Assembly (NCBI GenBank): GCA_016712355.1
Contig: JADJRF010000005.1
Location: 1,116,001 to 1,180,000 of the forward strand
Direction of reading: 5' to 3'
Length of the DNA stretch: 64,000 nucleotides
Source of the DNA: Vampirovibrionales bacterium
Lineage (GTDB): Bacteria > Cyanobacteriota > Vampirovibrionia > Vampirovibrionales > Vampirovibrionaceae
Part shown: one piece after another, positions 18,478 through 27,162 of the stretch
Layout: the number at the start of each line of letters is the position of its first letter
Position numbering within the stretch: the stretch's first letter is position 1
Notes under the pieces: generated by a model
Told to the model about the DNA's origin: nothing
The model's input: the letters and a program-made list of their open reading frames with translations, nothing else
The model's database searches: none
Position numbers and translations under genes: made by a program

Positions 18478-19631
18478 TTTCTCCCGTAGCGCTTGCCGGA
18501 CTTGTCATCAAGTTTCTGGGCCGCTCGATTGGCGGCGTGATTGGTTTTTTGATGGGTATGCTGATGCTGGCGCTGTGCGCCCTCACGCTGACCGGACGAT
18601 TTGCCCCGCCACAATGGCCGTACGATCTGGCGAATCACTTCGTTGCGCAAATGGCCGCATGTCAGGCCCTGGCGCTGCTGATAACGCTGTTTCGCCGCCC
18701 CTCCACGTTTCTGGGCTGGATCATCGCTGCGCTGACGCTCGGCTGTTTTGCGCTGAACCTGATTCGTCTGGCCCCTTACGCGCCGTTGCCAGCTTATTGG
18801 CAAACGCCTACCCCGGCCGCCCGTCCGGTAGCGCCTTCATCAGGCCCAACGCTGTCGATACTTCACCTCAATGCGCAAGGGGTGCGTAATCAGCGCATGG
18901 ACCTCGCGCTGGCGTACATCCGCGAGCGTCAACCCGATATTGTGGCCTTGTCCGAATTCCCTGCCTCCTGGGAGAAGGCTTTTACAGACGCGCCAGAGCT
19001 GAAGTCCTGGCCATACCGCCTCGTAGGTCGCGCGCAAATCGGGGTCTTTAGCAAGCGGCCGTTGCGTCAGGTCCGCTATGACTTCTTGAACGCCCCAACG
19101 GCTAATCAGACATGGGTACAGTTTGAGACCAAAATCGGCTCTGAGCCCGTGACGCTGGTGGTCACACATCTCCCGATTCCAGCCATACCCGAATCGTTTG
19201 CGCGCGAGCGCGCCATTTTGAGCCGTATTGCCGCTCAGCGAGAGCGCTACCGTCCGGCGTGGCTGTTGGTGGGCGACTTGAATATGACGCCGTGGTCTTG
19301 CCTGTTTCAAGCCTTTTTATCGCAGTCCGGCCTGCGCGATTCCCAGGAAAGGCGGGGCGTTCAGGCGTCATGGCCTGTCTGGCCCTTTCTTCCGGCCTGG
19401 GCGACGCCGATCCTGGGCGTTCCTATCGATCACGTTCTGGTCAGCGATCGGCTGGCGGTAGTCGCCCGATCATTAACGCCGCCTGTCGGATCCGATCACT
19501 TGGGCGTTTGGGTCGTGGCGCGTCCCATTTCATCGCCGGACAAAATCCAGTCGACGCGAATGGGTTCCGGCGTCAGGCCTTCGGCTGCGAGCAGGCCTGT
19601 CCATGCTGTCAATAAAGGCTCGAAAAAGTGA
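18468..19631 (+). CDS. Membrane-anchored endonuclease/exonuclease/phosphatase-family protein
   Basis: 387 residues. Three N-terminal hydrophobic helices (about residues 5-35, 55-80, 85-105) precede an EEP domain (~125-365). Metal and catalytic motifs: 'LHLNAQG' (Asn), 'ALSEFP' (Glu), 'HLPIP' (His), 'VGDLNMTPWS' (Asp-x-Asn), 'IDHVLVS' and 'GSDHLGVW' (Asp-His). Proteins of this layout (as in YafD-like) are membrane-linked phosphodiesterases of unknown substrate. It overlaps the upstream GT gene by 10 bases, forming a three-gene operon. Its last 42 codons overlap the opposite-strand gene at 19496-20029. The tail after the EEP fold is basic and low in structure. Confidence 0.8.
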   Translation: MWMISPVALAGLVIKFLGRSIGGVIGFLMGMLMLALCALTLTGRFAPPQWPYDLANHFVAQMAACQALALLITLFRRPSTFLGWIIAALTLGCFALNLIRLAPYAPLPAYWQTPTPAARPVAPSSGPTLSILHLNAQGVRNQRMDLALAYIRERQPDIVALSEFPASWEKAFTDAPELKSWPYRLVGRAQIGVFSKRPLRQVRYDFLNAPTANQTWVQFETKIGSEPVTLVVTHLPIPAIPESFARERAILSRIAAQRERYRPAWLLVGDLNMTPWSCLFQAFLSQSGLRDSQERRGVQASWPVWPFLPAWATPILGVPIDHVLVSDRLAVVARSLTPPVGSDHLGVWVVARPISSPDKIQSTRMGSGVRPSAASRPVHAVNKGSKK

Positions 19632-20029
19632 TCGTGAGAAATTCTCCCACACGCTGCCTGCAGCGTATAAAGCGGCGTTGTGTCGTTAAGGCCGAGTTGT
19701 TGACAGAGGGCGCGATGCGCGCGTCGTAAAAATAAATGGACGTGCGCGCCTGTGAGGCCAACCACGCGCTGGTCGATGGACAGTGTGAGAAGGCGCGGCG
19801 CGTCGTTGCTGCCAGGCAAGGGCCTGGCGACATCTACGCCTTCTCTGAGCGTGGCATGGATCCCCAACAGCGTTTGCAACGTCTGGAGATGCTCGGGAGT
19901 AGAAAGCGCTTTGCCGGGCAGCGGGGAGACGTTTCCGCAACGTCGCACGAAAAACTGGTACGCGCCGCCAAAGCGAGGCGCTGTCGCGTGAGGGCGAGCA
20001 TGACCGTAATTCAATCTGATGTCTGGCAT
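19496..20029 (-). CDS. Hypothetical protein, tail-to-tail overlap with EEP gene
   Basis: 177 residues, no recognised domain. The composition is protein-like, with a predicted helical C-terminus ('YTLQAACGRISHDHFFEPLLTAWTGLLAAEGL' region) ending 'VDWILSGDEMGRATTQ'. The N-terminus contains 'APRFGGAYQF', with the FG motif of other small orphans. It has its own promoter (20075-20103), so it is likely real despite overlapping 136 bases of the opposing gene. No signal peptide or membrane segment is seen, and the ribosome site is weak. Function unknown. Confidence 0.6.
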   Translation of the reverse strand: MPDIRLNYGHARPHATAPRFGGAYQFFVRRCGNVSPLPGKALSTPEHLQTLQTLLGIHATLREGVDVARPLPGSNDAPRLLTLSIDQRVVGLTGAHVHLFLRRAHRALCQQLGLNDTTPLYTLQAACGRISHDHFFEPLLTAWTGLLAAEGLTPEPIRVDWILSGDEMGRATTQTPK

Positions 20030-20074
20030 AGAGCGCTCTTAGAGTCCGTAGCGCGTAATTTGCTACAAAAATCG

Positions 20075-20103
20075 TTTATACGGCGGTTTGAGGCGCAGCG
20101 CAA
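20075..20103 (-). promoter_or_regulatory. Sigma-70 promoter for the hypothetical gene at 20029
   Basis: On the minus strand, -35 TTGCGC (20098-20103), 17-bp spacer, -10 TATAAA (20075-20080), giving a leader of roughly 40 nt. Confidence 0.5.
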
Positions 20104-20134
20104 GTCTTCAAACGCAGGGCCCAAAACAAGGGCG

Positions 20135-20177
20135 AAAAAACGCGCCGCCCCTTGCAACTGAGCAAGAAGACGGCGCG
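20135..20177 (-). terminator. Intrinsic terminator of the large TPR gene
   Basis: On the minus strand, CGCGCCG (20171-20177) pairs with CGGCGCG (20141-20147) and an inner CTTGC/GCAAG stem stacks inside. Six T's (20135-20140) follow directly. It lies 25 bases after the TPR gene stop. Confidence 0.8.
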
Positions 20178-20202
20178 AAAGCAGGATTGAGGAGGACGGG
20201 TT

Positions 20203-22251
20203 TTATCGACCGCTGTAAGGAGCGGCTTGATACGAGGTAGAAGAGGCCGCGCCTTGTTGACGTAAAGGCGGCATGGTTTGCGTCACCCCGGCGCCCGAGT
20301 AAGGCGGCATGGAAGAAGACGCGGCGGCAGGAGAAACCGCGCCATAACGGGCGGCGGTCGGCGTCATTGAGCGTCCTTGGCGTTCAGCCAGCTTTTGCTG
20401 CAAATGGCTGATTTTCGACAAATAACGCTCGCGTTCGCCTGCTTCCATGTCAGGGCGCAAATTGACGTAGGCCTGATATTCCAGAATCGCCTTGCCGTAA
20501 TCGTCTTCGTTCTGGTAAATCTTGGCCAGAGCCAGACGCACTTCCGGCTGACGGGGGTACAGGCTCACGGATTCCAGATAGTAATCTTTGGCCGTACGTT
20601 TTTTCGCCTTGGAAAACACGCTTTTGAAAGACTGCGCCAGATTCAGGTTTTTGTCGGCGGCGGCGCGCTGCTGATCGAGACGATGCAGCCCGCGTTGCGC
20701 TTTCAAATTCTGCGGATTACGCGTCAACACCATTTTGTAGGCCTCGGCGGCAGTATCCAAATCGCCATTGATTTTAAGCGCATCGGCGATTTTGAGTTGC
20801 TGGGCCGGGTTATTCTGGTTGCGCGTCAGCAATTCGCGGAACAACGGATCCGACTCCTGATAACGCCCCAGCGCAAACAGCGCTTCGCCTTGGGCAATGC
20901 GTTCAGAGTCGTTGCGCGGGGCGATGCGCGTCATCGCTTCCAGCTCTTGCTGGGCGAGTTCCGGCTTACCGGAAAGCCGACTGACCTGCAACATAGCCAA
21001 GTGCAACGACAAATCGTTTGGATTCGCCTGAAGCGCTTTGCCAATGGCCTCTTCAGCGTCGACGTATTTATCCGATCCTCCCAACATGCCTTGGCCGGCG
21101 GAATCCTGCGCGGTCACGAGGTAGGTTTGCGCCAGCCCCTGTAAGGCGTCCGGATTGGCGGGATCTTTGGCCAGCACGTCCTGATAGTAACGAAGGGCCT
21201 GATCCGGCTTGTCCACGGCAAGAGAGAGACGAGCTGCGTCGAGTTTCAGCGCATCCAGATTGGGGTTTGCGTTCAGCGCGCTGCGAAGCTCAGATACGGC
21301 CAGTTCGCCGTCTCCACGCGTGTCAAACAGTTGCGCGAGCTTCTGGTAAGCGCCGACGTATTCGGGTTTGACCCGGATCGCTTCGCGGTATTTGGCGATA
21401 GCGGCCGATTCATTGCCCTGTTTCAGCAGGACGTCGCCCATCTTGGCATAAACCATCTCGCTGTTACGGTTCTGAGACAGCGAGGTGTTGAGCGCCTGAT
21501 AGGCGTCGTGGTACCGGCCTTGATCGGCCAGCGCTTCGCCAAGATAGTAATGCGCCTTGTAATTTTTAGAGTTGAGCTGAATTGCGCGCCGGTATTCACG
21601 AATCGCCTCTTCGGGCCGTCCCTGGGCTTTCAGAATGGTGCCGCGATTGGCGACGGCTTCCGAGAAGTTGCGATCCAGTTGGGCCGCCTTTTCGAAGGCG
21701 TCCGAAGCCTCTTCTAAACGGCCTTGGGTCCGATAAACCTCTCCCAGGCGGTTATAGGCGTCGGGGTTATTGGCGTCATAGCGCAGCGCCGTCTTGAACT
21801 CATTGGCGGCCTTATTCAGCAGTTCTTCTCGCTGTGCGCGGTAGGTCATGTCCGAAGACGCCGTCTGATTGCGGTACACCACGCCAAGGGCAATATGGGC
21901 GTACGGATTCTTCGGATCTTTGGCCAGCGCCTTGCGCGCGCTTTCTTCGGCGGCGCCTAATTTAAAGAGTTCTGCCTGAACAATCCCCAGATAAGCGCGG
22001 TTATTGCTGCTGTTGGGATTGCTGCGTACGTCGCGGGCATAAATTTTTTCGGCTTCTTCCCAGCGTCCTGTTTCAAACAAACGGGTCGCTTTACGGGTCG
22101 ATTGCGCGATATAGCCGCGCAAACGCACTTGAGCGTCGGCGGAAGGCGTCACCGCCAGTAACATCAGCCCGGACAGCATTGCCACCGGTAACGTGGCTGC
22201 CAGCATACGGCGTGGAGCGGAATCGAAAACAAAAAAGGTCATGTCTATCAT
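20203..22251 (-). CDS. Exported multi-TPR repeat protein
   Basis: 682 residues. Hydrophobic N-terminal signal ('LPVAMLSGLMLLAVTPSADAQ', cleavage near residue 40) then about 13-15 tetratricopeptide repeats from ~45 to ~620, for example 'PDAYNRLGEVYRTQGRLEEASDAFEKAAQLD' and 'YKAHYYLGEALADQGRYHDAYQAL'. The C-terminal 60 residues are Ser/Ala/Pro/Gln-rich and disordered. TPR superhelices bind proteins. Location and partner are unknown, but export suggests an envelope assembly or secretion scaffold. A monocistronic unit ended by a strong terminator; the leader side has AAGGAG-type sequence around 22270. Confidence 0.8.
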   Translation of the reverse strand: MIDMTFFVFDSAPRRMLAATLPVAMLSGLMLLAVTPSADAQVRLRGYIAQSTRKATRLFETGRWEEAEKIYARDVRSNPNSSNNRAYLGIVQAELFKLGAAEESARKALAKDPKNPYAHIALGVVYRNQTASSDMTYRAQREELLNKAANEFKTALRYDANNPDAYNRLGEVYRTQGRLEEASDAFEKAAQLDRNFSEAVANRGTILKAQGRPEEAIREYRRAIQLNSKNYKAHYYLGEALADQGRYHDAYQALNTSLSQNRNSEMVYAKMGDVLLKQGNESAAIAKYREAIRVKPEYVGAYQKLAQLFDTRGDGELAVSELRSALNANPNLDALKLDAARLSLAVDKPDQALRYYQDVLAKDPANPDALQGLAQTYLVTAQDSAGQGMLGGSDKYVDAEEAIGKALQANPNDLSLHLAMLQVSRLSGKPELAQQELEAMTRIAPRNDSERIAQGEALFALGRYQESDPLFRELLTRNQNNPAQQLKIADALKINGDLDTAAEAYKMVLTRNPQNLKAQRGLHRLDQQRAAADKNLNLAQSFKSVFSKAKKRTAKDYYLESVSLYPRQPEVRLALAKIYQNEDDYGKAILEYQAYVNLRPDMEAGERERYLSKISHLQQKLAERQGRSMTPTAARYGAVSPAAASSSMPPYSGAGVTQTMPPLRQQGAASSTSYQAAPYSGR

Positions 22252-22690
22252 CTCATATCAACTGCACATTAAGGAGATGTTAGTCCGTATCAAGAAAACA
22301 TTCAAGACTACGCCTAAAGGGCCTTTTGCGGGCCTCGCTCTCCAGAAGTCAGCATAGACGGAGGACTTTGGCGAAGGTTCCAACAGGAGCGCACCTCAAA
22401 CAAAATGCTTTAGTGGTAAGAGGGCCTCAAGCGCTTATCTGAAAGGCTTATCGCCTTTGTAACGTAAAATAGTCGCTTCACCAGAAGCGATTGTGTGGAG
22501 ATGTTGCTTTATAGAAAGATTTGTAAAATTTCCGCGCTTAAAGATGTATTTTTAATATGCTTCGCCGATATGAAATATACAGAATTACCTTTCTCTCCCC
22601 TCCTCAAAGAAATCCCCCTAAAAATAGTGGCGTCTCGACGGGAATGCGTTGCGGCGCCTGTTTCTTTTTCGTCACGGCCCGGCGAGCGGC
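22252..22690. other. Intergenic region, 439 bp, no convincing gene
   Basis: The left part is the upstream region of the TPR gene. The middle is AT-rich (22480-22630). The only clear structure is a 7-bp hairpin at 22473-22490. A plus-strand open frame crosses the region but has no gene-like features. Confidence 0.5.
22466..22490 (-). terminator. Probable terminator for the gene at 22691-23131
   Basis: On the minus strand, TCGCTTC (22484-22490) pairs with GAAGCGA (22473-22479) over a 4-nt loop and is followed by CTATTTTAC. It lies 200 bases beyond that gene's stop. Confidence 0.5.
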
Positions 22691-23131
22691 CTAAAAGGGC
22701 AGATCCGATTCCACATAGGCCAGTTTCCAGCCGCTGCGTTCTTTTTGCATGGTCAGGCGGGTGGTGGTTTCATGACCGTCGGGGTATTTGCAAATCACAT
22801 CCACCGAGGCGCGGGACCCTTCGATTTTACGGGTATGAAAATACCCAAAGCGAAAGAAATCGTTTGCGCCGCTGTTATAAAAGAAGCGCTTCCAGAAGGT
22901 CTTCATCAGGCTGCCGTCGTTGTTTTCAAACAACAGGCGCACTTCGGGCGGACCCAGTTTGGCCAGGGTAGCGGCTTGTGGATGACGCGCATAAATATCG
23001 CTGACGCTCCATTCCAGAAATTTTTCCTGGGATTTTTTGGAAAAAAGCGACCAGCAAAAATGACATTGGTTCTGCATCAACGCCTGAAAAAACTGGCGCG
23101 CGACGACTTGAGGCTCATTTTTGGCGCTCAT
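22691..23131 (-). CDS. Hypothetical NTF2/SnoaL-like protein
   Basis: 146 residues without signal or membrane segments. The start 'NEPQVVARQFFQALMQNQCHFCWSLFSKKSQ' followed by a mixed alpha/beta region and a final 'VDVICKYPDGHETTTRLTMQKERSGWKLAYVESDLPF' is the usual layout of small NTF2-like folds: helix pair, then strands ending with a 'W+' strand. No catalytic residues can be assigned. The two nearby Cys (CHFC) might bind metal. Two small hairpins (23202-23247) separate it from the PilX-like gene upstream on the same strand. The assignment is by fold pattern only. Confidence 0.55.
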   Translation of the reverse strand: MSAKNEPQVVARQFFQALMQNQCHFCWSLFSKKSQEKFLEWSVSDIYARHPQAATLAKLGPPEVRLLFENNDGSLMKTFWKRFFYNSGANDFFRFGYFHTRKIEGSRASVDVICKYPDGHETTTRLTMQKERSGWKLAYVESDLPF

Positions 23132-23201
23132 GATGCTCGGGCCGTCTTAAGGCGACGGCGGCTCGCAAACCCGTACATATTGAATTAGATAATAGCCTGT
23201 T

Positions 23202-23247
23202 TTGCGCGTCTTGTGCGCAACCGGCCCAAGACGCGCGCACGCGCGTC
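23202..23247 (-). terminator. Two consecutive hairpins after the PilX-like gene
   Basis: GACGCGCG/CGCGCGTC (23230-23247, 2-nt loop) abuts the stop codon, and TTGCGC/GCGCAA (23202-23220) follows. There is no strong T tract, so they may be message-end stabilisers and not terminators. Confidence 0.4.
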
Positions 23248-24525
23248 CTAATTGGTGGTGAAGGTGATGGTGTAAGGCTGGGGCAGACGGTTGCCCTGCC
23301 AGTCTACAATATTTTCGAGCGTAATGGTGTAGGTGCGCGTCGAATTCATCACCGATCCGGTGCCCAGGGGCGGGAGCAGCAGAAATTGCGTTTCTCCGGG
23401 GAAATTCGGGAAAAGCGTGGAATTGGTGAAGAGCGTGCCAAACTGATCCCGAACGCGCACATGGCAATTGGCTGGCGTCGCCACGCAATTGGCGTCGATG
23501 GTCTGGTTGAGCTTGGGATCAATGTACAACGTGCGGTAATCGACCCCGCCGTTAAAGAAGACCTTGATCACCGAGCGCGGATTAATCAACGCCCCCACCG
23601 TGGTATTCGCACCGGTGATGGGGATATTCTTGTTGGTGTCCGGGACGCCCTGGGCCATGGTGTAGAACGCCACGCGCGTGGGGCGCACAGCTAATTCGTT
23701 AAACGGTTCGGCCGTTCCTCCTGAGCCTGTCGCAGACCAGACCGTCTCAAAGTTAATAGTGCTGACGGGATTGCCATTATTAAGGCCGGGAGCGAACATC
23801 GAGCGCCCCAAAGGAACCGCCGTATCAGTTTTATGAATGTCGTAGGCTGTGATAACATCCGAGGAAACGTTGACGGTGCGGCTGAGGTCGGCGCTGGCGC
23901 TCAGCGTCAGCTCGTCGATACGAAACCGGTTGTCTGTGCAGTAAGGCCGTGGGTTGTCGCCATCGGTCATCTGGACGCGAATGACGCCCACGCCAACTTC
24001 TCCAGTGTCGGAAACGCAGATGGAGCCTTTGCTCAGCATGCTGAACGGTTGGCGAATCTGGCTGTTGGCGGTGAGGTAATCAGTGCGGATTGCGCCGGTG
24101 GTCGCGTCCGCTGTCGGATCGCCACCCAGAACAAAATAGCGGTAATAGCCGATTAACTCGCTGTTGACCGCGTTGGCCGGATTGCGAAAAACCTTGCCAG
24201 AAAGCCCGTATAAGGGCGGCGTATTGTTGTTCTGACCGCTGTAGCGCAAAAAATTAAGGTAGTTGGTGCGCGGAACAAAGCGGGTCGCCAACGCTTCCTG
24301 AATGCCAGCTTGAGCTACATAATATAACTGCAACGATTGGCGGTTGGACACCATCCGCCGCGCGTTATAAAAGGCCCCCTGGTTCAGCGCCAGCGCCATC
24401 GACACAATCGCCACCAGCGTGACGACGGCGATTGCAATCGTCGCCCCCTGACCTCTCGCCCCGTGGGCTTTATGGGATTGCGGGCGACCGTGCGGCGCTG
24501 TTTCGAGCTTTGACCAACCCATCAT
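23248..24525 (-). CDS. PilX-like protein with C-terminal Ig-like (Big_5) domain
   Basis: 425 residues. After a ~27-residue cytoplasmic leader ('GARGQG') there is one transmembrane helix (about 28-50) and then 'YYVAQAGIQEAL', the hallmark of PilX/PulK-type minor pilin N-termini. A long extracytoplasmic region follows, and the last ~140 residues match a bacterial Ig-like Big_5/SbsA repeat: 'VRPTRVAFYTM…', 'PRSVIKVFFNGGVDYRTLYIDP', ending 'IVDWQGNRLPQPYTITFTT'. Four extracytoplasmic Cys may form disulfides. It is divergent from the VWA prepilin, so both probably belong to one pilus or pseudopilus surface apparatus. Family calls are by pattern. Confidence 0.7.
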   Translation of the reverse strand: MMGWSKLETAPHGRPQSHKAHGARGQGATIAIAVVTLVAIVSMALALNQGAFYNARRMVSNRQSLQLYYVAQAGIQEALATRFVPRTNYLNFLRYSGQNNNTPPLYGLSGKVFRNPANAVNSELIGYYRYFVLGGDPTADATTGAIRTDYLTANSQIRQPFSMLSKGSICVSDTGEVGVGVIRVQMTDGDNPRPYCTDNRFRIDELTLSASADLSRTVNVSSDVITAYDIHKTDTAVPLGRSMFAPGLNNGNPVSTINFETVWSATGSGGTAEPFNELAVRPTRVAFYTMAQGVPDTNKNIPITGANTTVGALINPRSVIKVFFNGGVDYRTLYIDPKLNQTIDANCVATPANCHVRVRDQFGTLFTNSTLFPNFPGETQFLLLPPLGTGSVMNSTRTYTITLENIVDWQGNRLPQPYTITFTTN

Positions 24526-24846
24526 ACGCGTTCCTCAGCTTCCTTTTTTATCGTGAGGGAAAAGGCTCGGGTCCGGTATCGGCCAACGGCAGGAAACATT
24601 GAATATCTGGTAAATCTGGGGGAGATTTTATCACAAAACCGTTACATCCCTGGATGAATCCTCAAGTTTTCTGTCCTTGCGACGATACATGCGACGACTC
24701 GTAACAGATTCTGACTGTCACGACTGATTCCCTTCCGTCATCTCATCCGTAATCTCCCTCCCGACGGAATACGGTCAAAAGGCTCAATACAGTGAGCCCT
24801 TGAGAATTCGAGCCTTCGATACGCCTTCCAATAAGAGGTAACGAAC
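24526..24846. other. Divergent control region, PilX-like and VWA prepilin genes
   Basis: 321 bp between divergent genes. A small hairpin GGCTCA/TGAGCC (24781-24798) lies 50 bases before the VWA gene. On the minus strand TGTGATAAAAT (around 24625-24635) resembles an extended -10. No confident -35 was found. Confidence 0.4.
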
Positions 24847-26631
24847 ATGCTGATTGCCCGCCGCTCCCGCTGCTCAGGCTTCTCGCTTGTTGAGACTGCT
24901 GTGGTGATGCTGTTCGTTTCGCTGGCGATGGTGCCCATTATCACCACAATGGGCGGCTCAAACGACGCCAATAACGTCAGCGTCAGTAATAGCGCAAATA
25001 TCTCAGGGGTCTCCTCGCGCTCTTCCAAGCTGGTTCTGGCTGCCAACTCCATTATGGAACGCTCGCTGGCAGGCGATCACAGCGTCAGTTTCGATGCTTC
25101 AACGCTCTTTACCACGCCGGGTGAAACGGTCGTCACGCCGCGTCGGCAATATTATGGCGAGACCAGCCGCGCTTATAATCAGCCCATTACGTATGACTGG
25201 GTGGTGCGCGACTTGTCGCACCTCGAAGACACGACCGGACAATTAACCGATTGGGCGAACCAGGCGGTTGCTGCTGACGCCGCTGAAGTGATCGCCCCCA
25301 CCGGAAACTTTGTGCAGCAGGCGACGCTGCGTCTGTACCAAAATCCGGGGGACGCCAATCCCGTCTTAACGCTGCCCACGTATTTCTATCGCAGCAATTG
25401 CGGTACAGGCGGCGTGGATTGTGGCGATGTCGCCCTCAATCAAACCGGTATCGCGATTGTCATGGATCGATCCGGGTCAATGCGCTGGTCAATCGAAAGA
25501 GACCGTAGTAAAGGCTGGGTTAGTACGTCCAGAAAAACGTCAGCCCCTTGGCTCAAAAATCGCTACCCGATTGGCGCCAACGTCCCGGATGCGGCGATTC
25601 GCATTAACGATATCTTTGACGATAGCGCGCTCGATTTAACTTATATGCTGCCGTTTTCTCAGCCGGACAATCCAGACACGCCATATGCGGAGCATTATAT
25701 TCAGCCGGGCGGAGCGCCCCTGGTGAATGCCGCGTTGACTTTCCCCAGTGGTTGTAATGATGTTGATGCGCTAGATCCCGGGAATGGCAGTTTTAATCCT
25801 GATACAGCAAAATATTTTGCCGACGGCGCTTTAACAGACACCTATGTGATGTGGAATGAACCGACCATTACCCCCGTTCAACGTCGGGCGGCGATCGCTG
25901 CGTTTTGCGGCGCAGGGGGGGCCCGCGCCTCTCAAGCGGATTGGCTGAATTTGATTAATAACAATATGTCGCGCTTAGAGGCGTTGCGCAATGCTCTGTT
26001 GTCGCTGCTGGTGAAATTGGAACAGAATCAATTCCTGGTTTCCAATATGGAAATGGGTATGGTGAGTTTCGCTGCCACTTCGCCACCAGCGGTTACGGAA
26101 GTTTCCATGGAAAAAGCGGTTAATCCGCCTGGCCCTGTGAATACCCTGAAATTTGTGAATATGCGTTTGCGCTCGGCCATGATTAATCGCCAAGGCGTTG
26201 GAGAGATCATTGCCGACCAGGGGACCCCTATGCTGGAGGGCTTAAAAAGAGCTGCCAGTATGCTGTACTCGCGCCAATATGACAATCGCCTGATGATTGT
26301 CATTAGTGACGGGTACGTGAATTCAGGCAGTACGCCTACCAACGTGAGAGATTTCGCCAAGCAGGTTGGCGGCTGTCCGACCGTCGGCAACCCTGCGTGT
26401 TATTCGGGCTCCGGCGGCAAAACTATTACGATGTTTACCGTCGGCCTGATTGAAGCCGATGACGCGTTGATGACCGACATGGCGCAGAAAACGCCCAATG
26501 GTCAATTCTTCCTGGCGCAATCGGTCACGGACTTACAGCCGATTTTCGACCAGATCGCGTTTCAAATTGAACGGCTCGTGCTCAATAGCATGGCCAGACG
26601 CTATCACTTACCCGTCAAAAGCGGGGATTGA
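24847..26631 (+). CDS. Prepilin-type protein carrying a von Willebrand A domain
   Basis: 594 residues. The N-terminus has a class III (prepilin) signal: G11 followed by FSLVE, so cleavage leaves Phe1 and Glu5, then a ~20-residue hydrophobic helix. The pilin-like part runs to ~190. A large VWA domain spans about 200-580, with the MIDAS motif D207-R-S209-G-S211 in 'GIAIVMDRSGSMRW', a long Cys-containing insertion, then 'QGTPMLEGLKRA' (MIDAS Thr) and 'LMIVISDGYVNSG' (MIDAS Asp). It ends 'VTDLQPIFDQIAFQIERLVLNS'. VWA domains bind ligands through a metal; pilins with such modules are known adhesins (Streptococcus sanguinis PilB). Start ATG 24847 has AGAGG upstream. A surface adhesive tip is inferred. 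Confidence 0.8.
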   Translation: MLIARRSRCSGFSLVETAVVMLFVSLAMVPIITTMGGSNDANNVSVSNSANISGVSSRSSKLVLAANSIMERSLAGDHSVSFDASTLFTTPGETVVTPRRQYYGETSRAYNQPITYDWVVRDLSHLEDTTGQLTDWANQAVAADAAEVIAPTGNFVQQATLRLYQNPGDANPVLTLPTYFYRSNCGTGGVDCGDVALNQTGIAIVMDRSGSMRWSIERDRSKGWVSTSRKTSAPWLKNRYPIGANVPDAAIRINDIFDDSALDLTYMLPFSQPDNPDTPYAEHYIQPGGAPLVNAALTFPSGCNDVDALDPGNGSFNPDTAKYFADGALTDTYVMWNEPTITPVQRRAAIAAFCGAGGARASQADWLNLINNNMSRLEALRNALLSLLVKLEQNQFLVSNMEMGMVSFAATSPPAVTEVSMEKAVNPPGPVNTLKFVNMRLRSAMINRQGVGEIIADQGTPMLEGLKRAASMLYSRQYDNRLMIVISDGYVNSGSTPTNVRDFAKQVGGCPTVGNPACYSGSGGKTITMFTVGLIEADDALMTDMAQKTPNGQFFLAQSVTDLQPIFDQIAFQIERLVLNSMARRYHLPVKSGD

Positions 26632-26654
26632 AAATCGGCGTTGGCAGGCGTTGG

Positions 26655-27017
26655 CTACGCTTTCATCAAGTATTTATGGATGAAGTCGCTCAACACGGGC
26701 ACTTGAATATCATCGCCCATAAACGCCTTGATGGTCAGGAAAATCCAATAGCCCAAAAGCGCCAGGCTGACGAGAATGGCGACCGCGCCTACCAGGAGCG
26801 CCACCGGTCCTAACAGTTGTCCTACCATCATATTCAGGATATTGAGCCCTGTATTGATGACAAACGAGGCCAGAAAAAATCCCAGGGCCTGAAGCGCATG
26901 GAATTTAACCGTCGCCGATTCGTCTTTTTTAATGAGCAGGATGACAATTGTCGGGATGGCGCAAATGAGTAACCCGACGTAACTGAGACCGCTCCAGAGT
27001 TTTTCGTCCTGATTCAT
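26655..27017 (-). CDS. DUF4870/Tic20-like small membrane protein
   Basis: 120 residues from ATG 27017 (MNQDEKLWSGLSYVG); GAGAGA upstream supports this over the longer frame. The signature 'MNQDEKLWSGLSYVGLLICAIPTIVILLIKKDES' start plus 'VKFHALQALGFFLAS' is the DUF4870 pattern, with three to four helices. The family is widespread and uncharacterised, with remote similarity to chloroplast Tic20. Convergent with the VWA gene (23-bp gap). Confidence 0.8.
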   Translation of the reverse strand: MNQDEKLWSGLSYVGLLICAIPTIVILLIKKDESATVKFHALQALGFFLASFVINTGLNILNMMVGQLLGPVALLVGAVAILVSLALLGYWIFLTIKAFMGDDIQVPVLSDFIHKYLMKA

Positions 27018-27076
27018 CGCGTGCTTGTCTCTCTCTAAACTAAATCCGCCGACCTGCGGCAGCAAACGCCCTCATC

Positions 27077-27140
27077 ATAATCGGGTTCCACGATTATGGG
27101 AAGAGGAGAAACAACGCCGCGCGTTGAAAGCGCGGCGTTG
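27077..27140 (-). terminator. hpf terminator plus a second small hairpin
   Basis: On the minus strand an 11-bp perfect stem (27130-27140 with 27112-27122, 7-nt loop) lies 22 bases after the hpf stop and is followed by TTTCTCC. A further 7-bp stem ATAATCG/CGATTAT (27077-27097) comes next. Confidence 0.75.
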
Positions 27141-27162
27141 CTGAGATCAGGCTGCTCCAGGA

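Noticed and set aside
22495..22971. Plus-strand frame across 22495-22971
   Set aside because: Half intergenic, half antisense to a better supported gene; Cys/Arg-rich with no ribosome site.
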